Positions 41,066 to 49,996 of a stretch of 64,000 nucleotides of DNA are shown piece by piece. Numbering within the stretch: position 1 is the stretch's first letter; every line of letters starts with the position of its first letter. A program made the position numbers and the translations under genes. The notes beneath the pieces are model-generated. The model ran no database searches, was not told the origin of the DNA, and saw only the letters and a program-made list of their open reading frames with translations. The DNA lies in the NCBI RefSeq assembly GCF_014235785.1, contig NZ_CP060137.1:2232001-2296000 (forward strand), given 5' to 3'. This DNA is from Bacillus sp. PAMC26568. Its GTDB lineage: Bacteria > Bacillota > Bacilli > Bacillales > Bacillaceae.

Positions 41066-41815
41066 ATGCCCCAACACCCAGCATCAATCTTCATCATGGA
41101 CATCCAAAACTCCTCCCAGGAAGGAATTGGAGAAGAACTTTCTGCCTATTTAGAAAAAATGGTAAAATGGATAAAGACATGGACAACCGATGATCTTATC
41201 GTCAAACACCGCAGGGGAGATGAAATCATCTTGATTGCTGATGGATATTCTGCTGCCTATACAATCGCTCATTTCATCAGTATCATCTGGAAATTTCCAA
41301 ACAATCCGCCATATTTCGGACTATCTTACGGAGAGATAAACAAAGAGCTGAAGGATATTGATATCGAGGCCTGGATTCATCCTATTATCAAACAGGCTCG
41401 CGAAGCCAATGAAACTTTGAAAAGTGAGGCAGCCAACAGAGCCCAATTCAGGTTTCATTTAAATGAAAAACAAGCTGAATTTCAAATGTTAATTAATTCT
41501 CTGTTGATTTTGCAGAAAAAACTTATCAATGAACAAACAGACATACAGAGGTTCGTTTTTTCCTTATTTGAGATTTTCAACCAGCAAAGAAAAGTCGCCA
41601 GTTTCCTGGAAAAATCACCATCCACCATTTCAAGTCATTTCAAAAAAGGCAGCGGCGAGGAATTATTAATGATTTTCAACAATTTAATTAGTGTCATGCA
41701 ATCCATGCAAGTAAAAGCTTTCCCAGATTCTAATCCCAATCATGATTCACTTCAAAACTCAATCCGAACCCATTTACAGCAGCATGTTAGCGAACTATAT
41801 CCTAAAGAGTGGTGA
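41066..41815 (+). CDS. SatD-family putative DNA-binding protein
   Basis: A 249-aa soluble protein. The N-terminal half (SIFIMDIQNSSQEGIGEEL, HRRGDEIILIADGYSAAYT) resembles the SatD family; the C-terminal part holds a helix-turn-helix-like segment, QQRKVASFLEKSPSTISSHF (about 175-194). RBS CAGGAGGT precedes ATG 41066. It overlaps the next frame and is followed by a DUF3307 membrane protein, a pairing seen in other Firmicutes. Role is unknown; autoregulation through the upstream repeats is a reasonable guess. Confidence 0.75.
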   Translation: MPQHPASIFIMDIQNSSQEGIGEELSAYLEKMVKWIKTWTTDDLIVKHRRGDEIILIADGYSAAYTIAHFISIIWKFPNNPPYFGLSYGEINKELKDIDIEAWIHPIIKQAREANETLKSEAANRAQFRFHLNEKQAEFQMLINSLLILQKKLINEQTDIQRFVFSLFEIFNQQRKVASFLEKSPSTISSHFKKGSGEELLMIFNNLISVMQSMQVKAFPDSNPNHDSLQNSIRTHLQQHVSELYPKEW

Positions 41816-41826
41816 AAGGGGAACCT

Positions 41827-42684
41827 ATGATTTTATTAAGTCTCATTCTGGCTCATTTAATCGCTGATTTTTTTCTCCAATCGGATGAGATGGTGAGAGA
41901 AAAGCTAAAGAATTTGAAAAAGCATATGCAGCATCACTTTATTGTGCTATTGCCAGTAACTCTCCTGTTTTGGAGTCTGTCATTTGATTTTGTTAATCCC
42001 CTGCAATACGTTGTGCTGCCAATTCTGTTCTTGTTAGGTACTCATTTTATAATTGACTTTCTAAAAATAAAACTGCTGGACAAGACAAAAGACCAGCAAA
42101 ACATGAAGAAGCTGCTTTATTTCATAACGGATCAGTTTCTTCATTTAGTCATGATTATTTTAGCTTGTCATTTGTTCTTCATGCTTCCGATTAATCGACT
42201 GCTGGAAAAGGGAATTGTGCTATTAACAGAGAATTCTTCTTTAAGTGTATTCAATTCTGTTTTTTTTATTTTCATCATTGTGATTCTGGTGACAAGTGTG
42301 AGCGGTCATATTATCCGCATTTTGCTTGGGACGCTGCCGACTCAGCTGCTTTCGTTTGAGGGAAGATATGCGTTTAAGAATGAGAGAAGAGAGGAGCAGA
42401 TGAATTCTGCCGGCGGGCTGATTGAAGAGTACAATTATTTTACATTCAATAAGCATGATCTTTCACGCGGAAAGCTGATTGGATACATCGAGAGGCTGCT
42501 TGTGATTATTTTGACTTTTTATAGTGCATATCCTGCCATAGCGTTTATTGTGACGGCTAAGTCGATTGCCCGTTTTAAACAGATGGATGATCGCAATTGG
42601 GCTGAGTATTTTCTTCTTGGGACTTTGACATCCATGCTGCTCGGCATTTCCCTGGGCTTGTTGCTGAGGGAGGTTTTGAATTAA
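41827..42684 (+). CDS. DUF3307 family membrane protein
   Basis: A 285-aa polytopic protein. LSLILAHLIADFFLQSDEMV at the N-terminus is the DUF3307 signature (a metal-dependent-hydrolase-like His/Asp pattern), followed by further hydrophobic segments; GRYAFKNERREEQMNSAGGL is a conserved cytoplasmic loop. ATG 41827 follows AAGGGGAACCT. It is 12 bases after satD and probably its functional partner. No biochemical role is established for the family. Confidence 0.8.
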   Translation: MILLSLILAHLIADFFLQSDEMVREKLKNLKKHMQHHFIVLLPVTLLFWSLSFDFVNPLQYVVLPILFLLGTHFIIDFLKIKLLDKTKDQQNMKKLLYFITDQFLHLVMIILACHLFFMLPINRLLEKGIVLLTENSSLSVFNSVFFIFIIVILVTSVSGHIIRILLGTLPTQLLSFEGRYAFKNERREEQMNSAGGLIEEYNYFTFNKHDLSRGKLIGYIERLLVIILTFYSAYPAIAFIVTAKSIARFKQMDDRNWAEYFLLGTLTSMLLGISLGLLLREVLN

Positions 42685-42702
42685 CAAGAGGAGATGGTGT
42701 GA

Positions 42703-43410
42703 GTGAGGCAGATTATTGCGATGGGCGGCGGAGGTTTTTCGATGGAGCCTGAAAATCCTTTGCTTGATGAATACATATTGAAACAAAGTATGAAGGATCT
42801 TCCGAAAATTTGTTTTGTGGCAACGGCAAGCGGTGATCAAACTCAATATATTGAGCGGTTTTATGATGGCTTTCATTCACTGCCTTGTGTTCCTGATCAT
42901 TTAGCATTATTTGATCCTCATTTTAAGGATTTGGAGGACTTTGTGCTGTCACAGGATATTTTATATGTAGGCGGCGGAAGTACGAGAAACCTGCTAGTTT
43001 TATGGAAAGAATGGGGCTTGGACCTGCTTTTTAAAAAGGCCTATGAGAACGGGATCATTCTTGCAGGACTGAGTGCAGGTGCGATTTGCTGGTTTGAAGA
43101 AGGGCTGACAGATCCAATGAATGCTCCGCTGTACAAATTAAATGGACTTGGCATTTTAAATGGCAGCTGCTGTCCGCATTATGACGGAGAAGAAAAACGC
43201 AGACCTGCTTTCCACGATCATATTTTGTCCGGGAAAATAAAGAATGGCTACGCTCTTGATGATGGAGCCGCCTTGCATTTTATCGATGAGCAGGTTCATA
43301 AAGTAGTCAGTTCTAGGCAATCTGCAAAAGCATTTTATGTAAAAAAATCAGAAGATTCCATTTTCGAAGAAGAAATCAATCCAATATATTTGGGAGATGG
43401 CAAGAGATAA
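42703..43410 (+). CDS. Peptidase E (S51, aspartyl dipeptidase-like)
   Basis: A 235-aa serine peptidase of family S51, which cleaves Asp-X dipeptides. AMGGGGFSMEPENPLLDEY opens the fold, YVGGGSTRNLL follows, and the nucleophile is the Ser of LAGLSAGAICWFEEG. NGSCCPHYDGE is the usual later block carrying the catalytic His. GTG 42703 is used, with AGAGGAGA upstream. It is the third gene after satD and ends at a bidirectional terminator. Confidence 0.9.
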   Translation: MRQIIAMGGGGFSMEPENPLLDEYILKQSMKDLPKICFVATASGDQTQYIERFYDGFHSLPCVPDHLALFDPHFKDLEDFVLSQDILYVGGGSTRNLLVLWKEWGLDLLFKKAYENGIILAGLSAGAICWFEEGLTDPMNAPLYKLNGLGILNGSCCPHYDGEEKRRPAFHDHILSGKIKNGYALDDGAALHFIDEQVHKVVSSRQSAKAFYVKKSEDSIFEEEINPIYLGDGKR

Positions 43411-43414
43411 AATA

Positions 43415-43435
43415 AAGGCTAGTTTACCTAGCCTT
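43415..43435. terminator. Bidirectional hairpin between pepE-like gene and the minus-strand gene
   Basis: AAGGCTAG (43415-43422) and CTAGCCTT (43428-43435) form a perfect 8-bp stem. The minus strand continues with TATTTTATC, so termination is better in that direction. It separates two convergent genes. Confidence 0.75.
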
Positions 43436-43439
43436 CACA

Positions 43440-43682
43440 TTAAAACGATTCATTAACTTCCCAAGCCTCGACCAATTGATAAGCGGCGTTGTAATCGTAA
43501 CCTTTTCCGAGCAGAAAGGACATGGCGGCAACTTCCATTAAAGCATGTTCATATGAAGTGAAGTGCGCTTCTTTTAAACCATGCTGGACAAAGGGCAAAA
43601 CGGCAGATAATGTGGACTTTTTTAACTGTTGCATAATTGGCTCAGGGTATCGCTGGTATGAATATGGCGAGTAGTAATACAT
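43440..43682 (-). CDS. Small hypothetical protein, 80 aa
   Basis: An 80-aa protein with a Tyr/Pro-rich start (MYYYSPYSYQRYPEPI) and an alpha-helical body ending LGKGYDYNAAYQLVEAWEVN. No signal peptide or membrane segment. RBS AGGAGGTCATTTC precedes its ATG. The Tyr-rich N-terminus recalls small spore or coat-associated Bacillus proteins, but I do not recognise it and assign no function. Confidence 0.75.
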   Translation of the reverse strand: MYYYSPYSYQRYPEPIMQQLKKSTLSAVLPFVQHGLKEAHFTSYEHALMEVAAMSFLLGKGYDYNAAYQLVEAWEVNESF

Positions 43683-43811
43683 GAAATGACCTCCTAATCA
43701 TAGTCATCATTAGAGTATGCAGGTTATATAACTAGGTTCCTTCAAAGATCCGTATTATTTTTATTGAATAGTGCAGATACTATCAGAAAAATGATAAGGA
43801 TGTTGTTGAAA

Positions 43812-44282
43812 ATGGAAAAAACTATGATTAGGTGGCTGTTTGCACTTAATGCCATCCTGTTTCCTTTTGTGATCCGCAAGCCAAATATAAAGGAGATGCT
43901 GATTGTCTTTTTTGCAAAAGGAATTTTATCGACGGTAATTGATGCGTATGTGGTGAATACGAAGCGAGTAGCATATCCTGTTCGTCCTTTTCCTAAGATT
44001 TTCAAAACGAATATTCTGTATGATTTGGTGTTTTTTCCATTGCTTAGTGTTGTTTGGGTTCGCCAATCATATAGGGATAAATTACCGATGATATTATTGA
44101 AAAGTTTAACTTGGAGTGTGCCAATGTCATTGGCACAATGGTTTTTCGAAAAAAACACCCGCTTGTTTAAATGGAAAAAGTGGTCTGTTTTTCATACGTT
44201 CGCAAGTATCAGTTTTACTCTTCTCACGATTCGGGGTCTCGTAGCCTTAGTGAAGAGAAGTCATGATAATTTGGAAAAGTAA
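43812..44282 (+). CDS. CBO0543-family membrane protein
   Basis: A 156-aa protein with three or four hydrophobic segments. AKGILSTVIDAYVVNTKRVA followed by YPVRPFPKIFKTNILYDLVF is the signature of the CBO0543 family of Firmicutes membrane proteins of unknown role. ATG 43812 with AAGGATG upstream is preferred to the TTG at 43764. It ends 33 bases before a small monooxygenase-like gene, probably a separate unit. Confidence 0.75.
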   Translation: MEKTMIRWLFALNAILFPFVIRKPNIKEMLIVFFAKGILSTVIDAYVVNTKRVAYPVRPFPKIFKTNILYDLVFFPLLSVVWVRQSYRDKLPMILLKSLTWSVPMSLAQWFFEKNTRLFKWKKWSVFHTFASISFTLLTIRGLVALVKRSHDNLEK

Positions 44283-44315
44283 TAAAAGAGGAAGTTACAA
44301 AAAAGGGAATGGTAC

Positions 44316-44609
44316 ATGCCTGCAATTACAATTACGGCAATGCTTCAAGCGAACGAGGAAAAAGGCGGGGAGCTTTTCCGATCATTAAGTAAGGTCGCTA
44401 AATCATCAAGAGAAGAGAATGGCTGTATTCAATACGGCCTGCACCGTTCTTTAGAAGATGAAGATGTCTATGTATTATATGAGACATGGACATATGAAGA
44501 GGCATTACATAACCATATTCAATCTGCTTATTACCAAACATACCGATCAGAAATTGAGCCTATTATGAAAGACAGAAGCGTTTATAAGCTGGAGAAGCTG
44601 GGATCTTAG
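44316..44609 (+). CDS. Antibiotic biosynthesis monooxygenase (ABM) domain protein
   Basis: A 97-aa ferredoxin-like dimeric protein of the YgiN/ABM family, often called putative quinol monooxygenase. EENGCIQYGLHRSLEDEDVY and LYETWTYEEALHNHIQSAYY are the family blocks. Full length for the family. It converges with and overlaps by four bases the minus-strand transporter gene. The actual substrate is unknown. Confidence 0.88.
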   Translation: MPAITITAMLQANEEKGGELFRSLSKVAKSSREENGCIQYGLHRSLEDEDVYVLYETWTYEEALHNHIQSAYYQTYRSEIEPIMKDRSVYKLEKLGS

Positions 44610-45082
44610 GCAGACCCCAGCTCTTTTTTTCCTGCAGAAGCATTCATTTCTTCTTTGCGGTCAATCGTTAAATTGAAGACTAATCCAAATAAAACTAGCA
44701 AGCCTCCAATTATTTTCCCCATTGATAATTCTCCTAATGTAATGAAATCGATTACGATTCCGGCAAACAGCTGTCCAATAAAGATGAATAACGTTAAATA
44801 AAAGGCAGAAACTTTCGGAGTTAGGAAGCTTGACAGCAAAATCACAATAACCCCTGCAGCTCCTCCTAAATAGGCCCATACCGGTACATCAAGCCATGCT
44901 GAAGAAAAAGTGATAGCCTCGCTGCTGAAAAAAAGAAAGATGCAAGATAAGAGTAGTCCGGTTACAAAATTAATAAGCGTGCCTTCAAGCAAGCCAATTT
45001 TTTCTGCCAGGTTTGAATTGATGATTCTTGCGATAACAATAGATACGCCAGCTAAAATAGAGATGATCAGATAAACCGCCAT
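44606..45082 (-). CDS. YdcZ-type DMT transporter subunit
   Basis: A 158-aa protein with five hydrophobic segments of the DUF606/YdcZ half-size drug/metabolite transporter family. ARIINSNLAEKIGLLEGTLI and VPVWAYLGGAAGVIVILLSS are typical. It is paired with a second half-size gene 11 bases upstream; such pairs probably form heterodimeric transporters. The short hydrophilic tail (RKEEMNASAGKKELGSA) is cytoplasmic. Substrate unknown. Confidence 0.85.
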   Translation of the reverse strand: MAVYLIISILAGVSIVIARIINSNLAEKIGLLEGTLINFVTGLLLSCIFLFFSSEAITFSSAWLDVPVWAYLGGAAGVIVILLSSFLTPKVSAFYLTLFIFIGQLFAGIVIDFITLGELSMGKIIGGLLVLFGLVFNLTIDRKEEMNASAGKKELGSA

Positions 45083-45093
45083 ATTGACTCCTC

Positions 45094-45516
45094 CTAGAAT
45101 AATGTCATAACTGCGCTGCCTAACAAAATGAATGCTAAACCAATTGATTTTGTTTTATTGAATTTTACGACCTTCATTCCCATCAGTCCGTAATGATCAA
45201 TGATAATCGCCGCAAGAGATTGTCCGAGCAGTCCAAGTGCAATCGTGACGGATACTCCAAGGGATATGAAGCTTATGTTTGAGAAGAGAACGGTCAGAAC
45301 TCCAATTGCTCCTGCACTATACAAATAGAGGGGGAGTCCTTTTTGGAACTGTAAAGGCTTTTTAATGAATAAAATCACAAACGCAATTGCAAGAAGTCCA
45401 ACGAGATGAATGATAACGCTTGATGTATAATTACCGATACCATTTGATAGCGCCCCATTAAATACAATCATGATTGCAATAATGGCGCCGACAGCAGCTG
45501 AAACTAGGTTGTACAA
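45094..45516 (-). CDS. YdcZ-type DMT transporter subunit
   Basis: A 140-aa half-size DMT transporter with about five hydrophobic segments; IVFNGALSNGIGNYTSSVII and ALGLLGQSLAAIIIDHYGLM are family blocks. It is the first gene of the two-gene transporter operon and is divergent from a Crp/Fnr-type regulator, sharing a 91-base control region, so that regulator probably controls it. RBS AAGGAGTG precedes ATG 45516. Confidence 0.85.
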   Translation of the reverse strand: MYNLVSAAVGAIIAIMIVFNGALSNGIGNYTSSVIIHLVGLLAIAFVILFIKKPLQFQKGLPLYLYSAGAIGVLTVLFSNISFISLGVSVTIALGLLGQSLAAIIIDHYGLMGMKVVKFNKTKSIGLAFILLGSAVMTLF

Positions 45517-45570
45517 AAATGCTCACTCCTTTTACAAATGTCTTATTTCATTATCCATATATAGAAAGGG

Positions 45571-45591
45571 TATAATGATGACATATGTCAT
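45571..45591 (+). promoter_or_regulatory. Promoter -10 and palindromic operator of the Crp-family regulator
   Basis: A perfect TATAAT (45571-45576) is followed at once by the 14-base perfect palindrome ATGACATATGTCAT (45578-45591), centred near the predicted transcription start. No good -35 is visible (TTCATT is closest), which fits an activated or weak promoter. The site is a candidate for autoregulation and for control of the divergent transporter pair. Confidence 0.6.
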
Positions 45592-45607
45592 ATCAAACGA
45601 GGTTTTC

Positions 45608-46288
45608 ATGAAAAAAATAAATAACGAGCAAAAACTTAATAACTATCTTTCTTTAAATAAGATTGAGGATTATTTTACTGCAGACATGAAAAATTGGATG
45701 GAGCTTTTCCTCTTTACGAAAAATGAGCATTTTTGCAGAGAAGGCGAGGAGATGAATTATCTCTATTTTTTTGTGGAAGGAAGAGCTAAGGTATATACAA
45801 CACTGAGCAATGGCAAATCACTGCTTTTATCTTTTTATGAGGGATTTAAAGTTCTTGGTGATGTTGAACTTTTCCAGACTCATGGAGCTGCTTCGAGTGT
45901 TCAAGCTATAGATGATACTTATTGCGTGGGCATCTATATTCCTTCCGTTCGGGAATACTTGCTTCAGGATTCAGTGTTTTTAACCTTTATGGGTAAAGCA
46001 TTATCCGAAAAACTGAACATGCTTTCAAAAAATAGCTCCATCAATTTGTACTATCCGCTTGAACATCGGCTTTCAAGTTATATTTTGGCAACTGGCGTTA
46101 AAGCGGAACGTATCATTTTTAAAGAAAACCTAACGTATCTGGCCGAATTGCTGGGCACGAGCTATCGTCATCTTTTGCGCTCACTCGATATGCTATGCAA
46201 AAAAGGAATGTTACGAAAAAGAGAGAATGGTTATGAAGTGATCAATGAAATCGAGCTGCGGAATCTTGCAGGGGATATATATAGGTAG
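45608..46288 (+). CDS. Crp/Fnr-family transcriptional regulator, YeiL-like
   Basis: A 226-aa regulator with an N-terminal cyclic-nucleotide-binding-type beta-roll (HFCREGEEMNYLYFFVEGRA, LLLSFYEGFKVLGDVELFQT) and a C-terminal winged helix (ENLTYLAELLGTSYRHLLRS). The beta-roll lacks the cAMP phosphate-binding RxS block, as is usual in Firmicutes. ATG 45608 follows AACGAGG; the frame is open much further upstream but lies over the promoter and palindrome. Divergent from the YdcZ-type transporter pair. Confidence 0.87.
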   Translation: MKKINNEQKLNNYLSLNKIEDYFTADMKNWMELFLFTKNEHFCREGEEMNYLYFFVEGRAKVYTTLSNGKSLLLSFYEGFKVLGDVELFQTHGAASSVQAIDDTYCVGIYIPSVREYLLQDSVFLTFMGKALSEKLNMLSKNSSINLYYPLEHRLSSYILATGVKAERIIFKENLTYLAELLGTSYRHLLRSLDMLCKKGMLRKRENGYEVINEIELRNLAGDIYR

Positions 46289-46326
46289 GGCTTATTTGCG
46301 AGTATAAGGTTAAATAGCCGTAATAA

Positions 46327-46360
46327 AATAGATCCTCCACTGAAGAAGGATCTATTTTTC
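46327..46360 (+). terminator. Strong terminator after the Crp-family gene
   Basis: AATAGATCCT (46327-46336) pairs perfectly with AGGATCTATT (46347-46356) and is followed by TTT. The A-rich left flank means it can also act on the minus strand, where it overlaps the stop codon of the convergent permease gene. Confidence 0.9.
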
Positions 46361-47257
46361 ATGATAAAGCAAATAATTTAACACGATATTCAACAGAAAT
46401 ATCAATAAAATAAAGGCAACTCCCGGTCCTAACACAATCCAAGGTGCAGTCATCAAATCAAACTTGCTTTGCCCAATCATGCCAGCCCATTCACCAGATT
46501 GTGACAAGGATCTGCTGCTTTCTTCATCTCCAAAAATCCCGCCTGGTTTATCTCCGCCAATAAAGAGTTCGAAGACGCCTAAATAGATTAACAGCAGCAG
46601 CACCTGAATGATTTGCTGAAAAAAGAGAATAAAAATTCTTTTTCTTAATACAGGCAATATATGTTTGAACATAATATGTTTATTGCTTGCTCCTAAATGA
46701 TAGGAAACTTGTATGTATGGCTCCTTAAGAGTTTGCTGGATTTTACTGGACATCAGCAGCATAACCGGAACAATTCCGACTAAAACAATGACGAAAAACT
46801 GATAGATAATCATTGGTGTGTACTCAATATCATTCTTTATTAGTTCCATTGGCCAAATCAGGACAAGAACCAAGATGAAGGAAGGGATATATTGATAGGG
46901 AAAAAAAAAGGGCTTCGCCATGGATTGCAGGGTTCTCGGTAAAAATGTAAAGAAAGATCCAGCGAATACTCCAGCCACTATTCTGAGAATGGCAGATCCT
47001 AAAGCAAATAAGATGGTATATTTCGCTCCCTCCAATAATCGAAGACCTAAATCATTTGCATTTCTGTCGGTGCCAAACGGCTGCAGCAGAGAAGGCGGAA
47101 ATGGGGCTCTGCCTGCTAATTCACCATTCTCATCATATTTAATCATCTCTGGTTTCACCTGGTTTTTAAATCCAAACTCATATACAAAACTTGCAAGAAG
47201 CAGCAATGCAATAAGAATACAAGGGACAATGACAAATAGAATCTTTTTTTTATTCAT
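46352..47257 (-). CDS. Peptide-type ABC transporter permease, DppC-like
   Basis: A 301-aa inner-membrane permease with about six segments. LQPFGTDRNANDLGLRLLEG at the N-terminal side is the DppC/OppC signature, and the EAA-type loop is LKEPYIQVSYHLGASNKHIM (about 180-199), contacting the ATPases. It overlaps the upstream DppB-like gene by 8 bases. No substrate-binding protein or ATPase gene is nearby, so it must use subunits encoded elsewhere. Confidence 0.83.
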   Translation of the reverse strand: MNKKKILFVIVPCILIALLLLASFVYEFGFKNQVKPEMIKYDENGELAGRAPFPPSLLQPFGTDRNANDLGLRLLEGAKYTILFALGSAILRIVAGVFAGSFFTFLPRTLQSMAKPFFFPYQYIPSFILVLVLIWPMELIKNDIEYTPMIIYQFFVIVLVGIVPVMLLMSSKIQQTLKEPYIQVSYHLGASNKHIMFKHILPVLRKRIFILFFQQIIQVLLLLIYLGVFELFIGGDKPGGIFGDEESSRSLSQSGEWAGMIGQSKFDLMTAPWIVLGPGVAFILLIFLLNIVLNYLLYHEK

Positions 47258-48149
47258 AGGAGCTGCCTCTTATGACCAAGGAATAACATGTTTTAGAAAG
47301 CCACATGATGAAGCCGAATGGAATTAGAATAAGCAAAATACCTATTGCAATAACAGTTTGTTCTTTGTACGCATAAATAAATCGTGTGATGCCCTCCATC
47401 TGAAACAGAAATTCGACGACCACAAGGCTTGACAGCATAAACCAATAAATGACGGACATGTGCTGGTGCATAGAGAGGACTACATTACGCAGCACATGCT
47501 TAATGAGAATCTGGAAAGAAGAAATTCCTTTTGCTTTTGCAAACTCAACATATAATTTCTCGTGCTCCTCTTCTAAAATATTGATAAGAGAGCGAATCAT
47601 CATGGCCGCAGGAACTACACTGAGACATAAAATAGGAAAAAGATAAACCTTATCTTCTAGACCATAAATTTGCAGCATTTTATATCCTGTTTCTTTAAAG
47701 ATTGAGATAACACCATATTGCAGGGCTAAAATTAAGATAACATCTGGGATTGATTCAAAAAACATCAAAATACCTCGAAAGATTTTTCTCATCGGAGAGG
47801 GAGAAAGTATATATAAAATGGAACAGCAAAATGCAGCCATTAATGCAAGACTAAACGCACAGAACAAGATGCAGATGGAATAAAAATAGGCTTCAAGGAT
47901 AAATGGAAATAAGCTCATTTCACCGCCACTGCTCATGAATGTTAAGTCAAATGGGGAGATGATCTGACAGACGATTTGAAAAATGGATTTGAAATATGCT
48001 ACAGGAAATAATCCAAATTCTTCCGGAAAACCTTCCATCTCGGTAAATACCAAAGAAGGCAATGCCGCAATGCTGCTGATCCCTACTAAAATAAGGAAAA
48101 TTTTTAACAAGAGTAACCATGATTTTGTTATTGCACTATTTTTTGACAT
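47250..48149 (-). CDS. Peptide-type ABC transporter permease, DppB-like
   Basis: A roughly 299-aa permease with six hydrophobic segments; the cytoplasmic loop EHEKLYVEFAKAKGISSFQI and LIKHVLRNVVLSMHQHMSVI is the EAA motif of DppB/OppB proteins. ATG 48149 begins MSKNSAITK; ATG 48164 overlaps the only good RBS-like AAAGGA, so the exact start is uncertain. It is first in a two-gene permease operon divergent from a histidine kinase gene. Confidence 0.8.
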   Translation of the reverse strand: MSKNSAITKSWLLLLKIFLILVGISSIAALPSLVFTEMEGFPEEFGLFPVAYFKSIFQIVCQIISPFDLTFMSSGGEMSLFPFILEAYFYSICILFCAFSLALMAAFCCSILYILSPSPMRKIFRGILMFFESIPDVILILALQYGVISIFKETGYKMLQIYGLEDKVYLFPILCLSVVPAAMMIRSLINILEEEHEKLYVEFAKAKGISSFQILIKHVLRNVVLSMHQHMSVIYWFMLSSLVVVEFLFQMEGITRFIYAYKEQTVIAIGILLILIPFGFIMWLSKTCYSLVIRGSSYE

Positions 48150-48348
48150 AAATGGAATACACATCCTTTGGTAATTTCCATTGTATCAAATTTACATGTG
48201 AAATACCGTAATAATTCATATTGTGATAGAATGTAAATTGTATAGTATTGCAGCAATTTTCATTCTTAAAACCCATTTCGATGTCCTTTACTTAAGATTT
48301 AGATAGATACATAAGATTTATTTGCAAGAAATAGGGGTGCTTTTACAT

Positions 48349-49458
48349 ATGCCGGCTTCAAAAGAATTAATTCGATTTTTAGATGAAAACATCTCTACCT
48401 TTATTGCCGATTGGCGGCAGAAAGTAACAATTTCAGAGGATGATCTTCATAAGGAAGAAGTAGAGAAAAATGGGATGAGGATGTATGAACTTGTAAAGAA
48501 AACAATCCAAAACCCTTTAAGTTCAGATGAAATAGATTTTCTTGCAAGTAAAGTAGCTTTAGAAAGAGTAGAAGCCAATGTGAATCTTGGAGATTTTATT
48601 AATAATGTGAACCTTGGAAGGCGTGAAGTCATTCGGTATATCGTCAGCTCAGGTATTCTTTCGCATGAACTTCAGCCGTATATTGAAGAAATAAATGTCT
48701 TATTTGATCAATTTTCTTATTTTGCCGTAAAAAAGTACACTGAGGTCAAAGAAGAAATTCTGCAGGAGAAAATCTCTTTCATTGACCAAAGTCACAAAGA
48801 GAGACTGACTATACTGGGACAGATGTCTTCAAGCTTCGTGCATGAATTCAGAAATCCGCTGACATCGGTAAAAGGATTTATCAAGCTTATGCAGAATGAT
48901 CATCCTGATCTAAAGTATTTGGATATCATCAGTCATGAAGTGGACCAGCTGAATTTTCGGGTTTCCCAATTTCTCCATGCTTCCAAAAAAGAGACCATTG
49001 AGAGTAAGCGGGAAGTTTTTGATCTGAATGAATTATTAGATGAGGTCCTTTCATTTATGTATCCTAGTCTTCTGGATGGCAGTGTGAAAATCGAACCGAT
49101 CTCTCAAAGAGAAACCCGTGTTTTCGCCAGCAAGGATGAACTGAGGCAGGTATTTTTAAATCTTTTACTCAATTCAATAGATGCACTTCAAAAGGTTGAA
49201 ACGAATAGAATCATCACGATTGAAATTGAAGTCATTGAAAACGATGTACATATACATATTTCAAACAACGGACCAATCATACCTCCTAAACAAATCGAAA
49301 CGATTTTTGAACCATTTTTTACGACGAAAGAATTAGGCACTGGAATCGGCCTTTACGTCTGCAGAAAAATTGTCGAAAGCCATCAAGGGACGATCGAATG
49401 TTCGTCAGACGAGCAATCTACCTGTTTCTCGTTATCACTTCCGCTTATCACCGCATAG
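48349..49458 (+). CDS. Soluble sensor histidine kinase
   Basis: A 369-aa cytoplasmic kinase with no membrane segment. The N-terminal domain (ELIRFLDENISTFIADWRQK to about residue 145) is an all-helical HisK_N-type sensor seen in Bacillus sporulation-type kinases. The phosphoacceptor is the His of SSFVHEFRNPLTSVKGFIKL (about 170-189), and the ATPase has the N box (LLNSIDAL) and G boxes (GTGIGLYVCRKIV). No response regulator is adjacent, so it is an orphan that may feed a phosphorelay such as Spo0F. ATG 48349 follows AGGGGTG. Confidence 0.88.
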   Translation: MPASKELIRFLDENISTFIADWRQKVTISEDDLHKEEVEKNGMRMYELVKKTIQNPLSSDEIDFLASKVALERVEANVNLGDFINNVNLGRREVIRYIVSSGILSHELQPYIEEINVLFDQFSYFAVKKYTEVKEEILQEKISFIDQSHKERLTILGQMSSSFVHEFRNPLTSVKGFIKLMQNDHPDLKYLDIISHEVDQLNFRVSQFLHASKKETIESKREVFDLNELLDEVLSFMYPSLLDGSVKIEPISQRETRVFASKDELRQVFLNLLLNSIDALQKVETNRIITIEIEVIENDVHIHISNNGPIIPPKQIETIFEPFFTTKELGTGIGLYVCRKIVESHQGTIECSSDEQSTCFSLSLPLITA

Positions 49459-49464
49459 GATTAG

Positions 49465-49493
49465 ACCTGGATACGTGAATCCAGGTTTATTTT
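49465..49493. terminator. Terminator between histidine kinase and channel genes
   Basis: ACCTGGAT (49465-49472) pairs with ATCCAGGT (49479-49486), followed by TTATTTT. It overlaps the 3' end of the convergent minus-strand channel gene. Confidence 0.85.
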
Positions 49494-49996
49494 AAATTTT
49501 TGACTAGTTTAGATGTTAGGAGAGCCATAAATAAAGTACTGATAATAAATCCAGTCAGCATTTCAGACGCTGCAATTATATTGGATAACATTCCAATAGA
49601 AGTAATATCCCCAAATCCTGTCGTTGTGAACGTTGTAATACTATAGTACATAAAGTCATTTCCTGAAAGCTCTTCTCCCGAAAATTTAAATGCTTTCTCA
49701 CCCTTCATTCTGTAAACTTGCAGATAGAGGTTTGCGTAGGTTGTGATGATTAAACTAATAAGAAGGCCAGATCCAGTAAAGATGCTTTGCAGACTCTCCT
49801 CTGTTTTCGGAATGGAAATTATGAATTCAAACAGAAGATAGATGCAGACACTTAATAATACAAACAAGATGAATAGGAAGAACACAGGGATGTTCATGTG
49901 AAGAAATGTTTCAGCGAGCAGAAGTGCTATCATGACTAAGTTAAGAGCAACGTAAATAAAAAGCTTCTTTTTATTGAATTCTCTTTTTCCAAACAT
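49487..49996 (-). CDS. Two-TM-type potassium channel protein
   Basis: A 169-aa membrane protein whose C-terminal half has the pore module: ITTFTTTGFGDITSIGMLSN holds the selectivity filter TTGFGD, followed by a final membrane helix. Two extra hydrophobic segments lie at the N-terminus (about 15-60). No RCK or cyclic-nucleotide domain is attached, so gating is not evident. Divergent from the nitrilase-family gene. Confidence 0.85.
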   Translation of the reverse strand: MFGKREFNKKKLFIYVALNLVMIALLLAETFLHMNIPVFFLFILFVLLSVCIYLLFEFIISIPKTEESLQSIFTGSGLLISLIITTYANLYLQVYRMKGEKAFKFSGEELSGNDFMYYSITTFTTTGFGDITSIGMLSNIIAASEMLTGFIISTLFMALLTSKLVKNLK

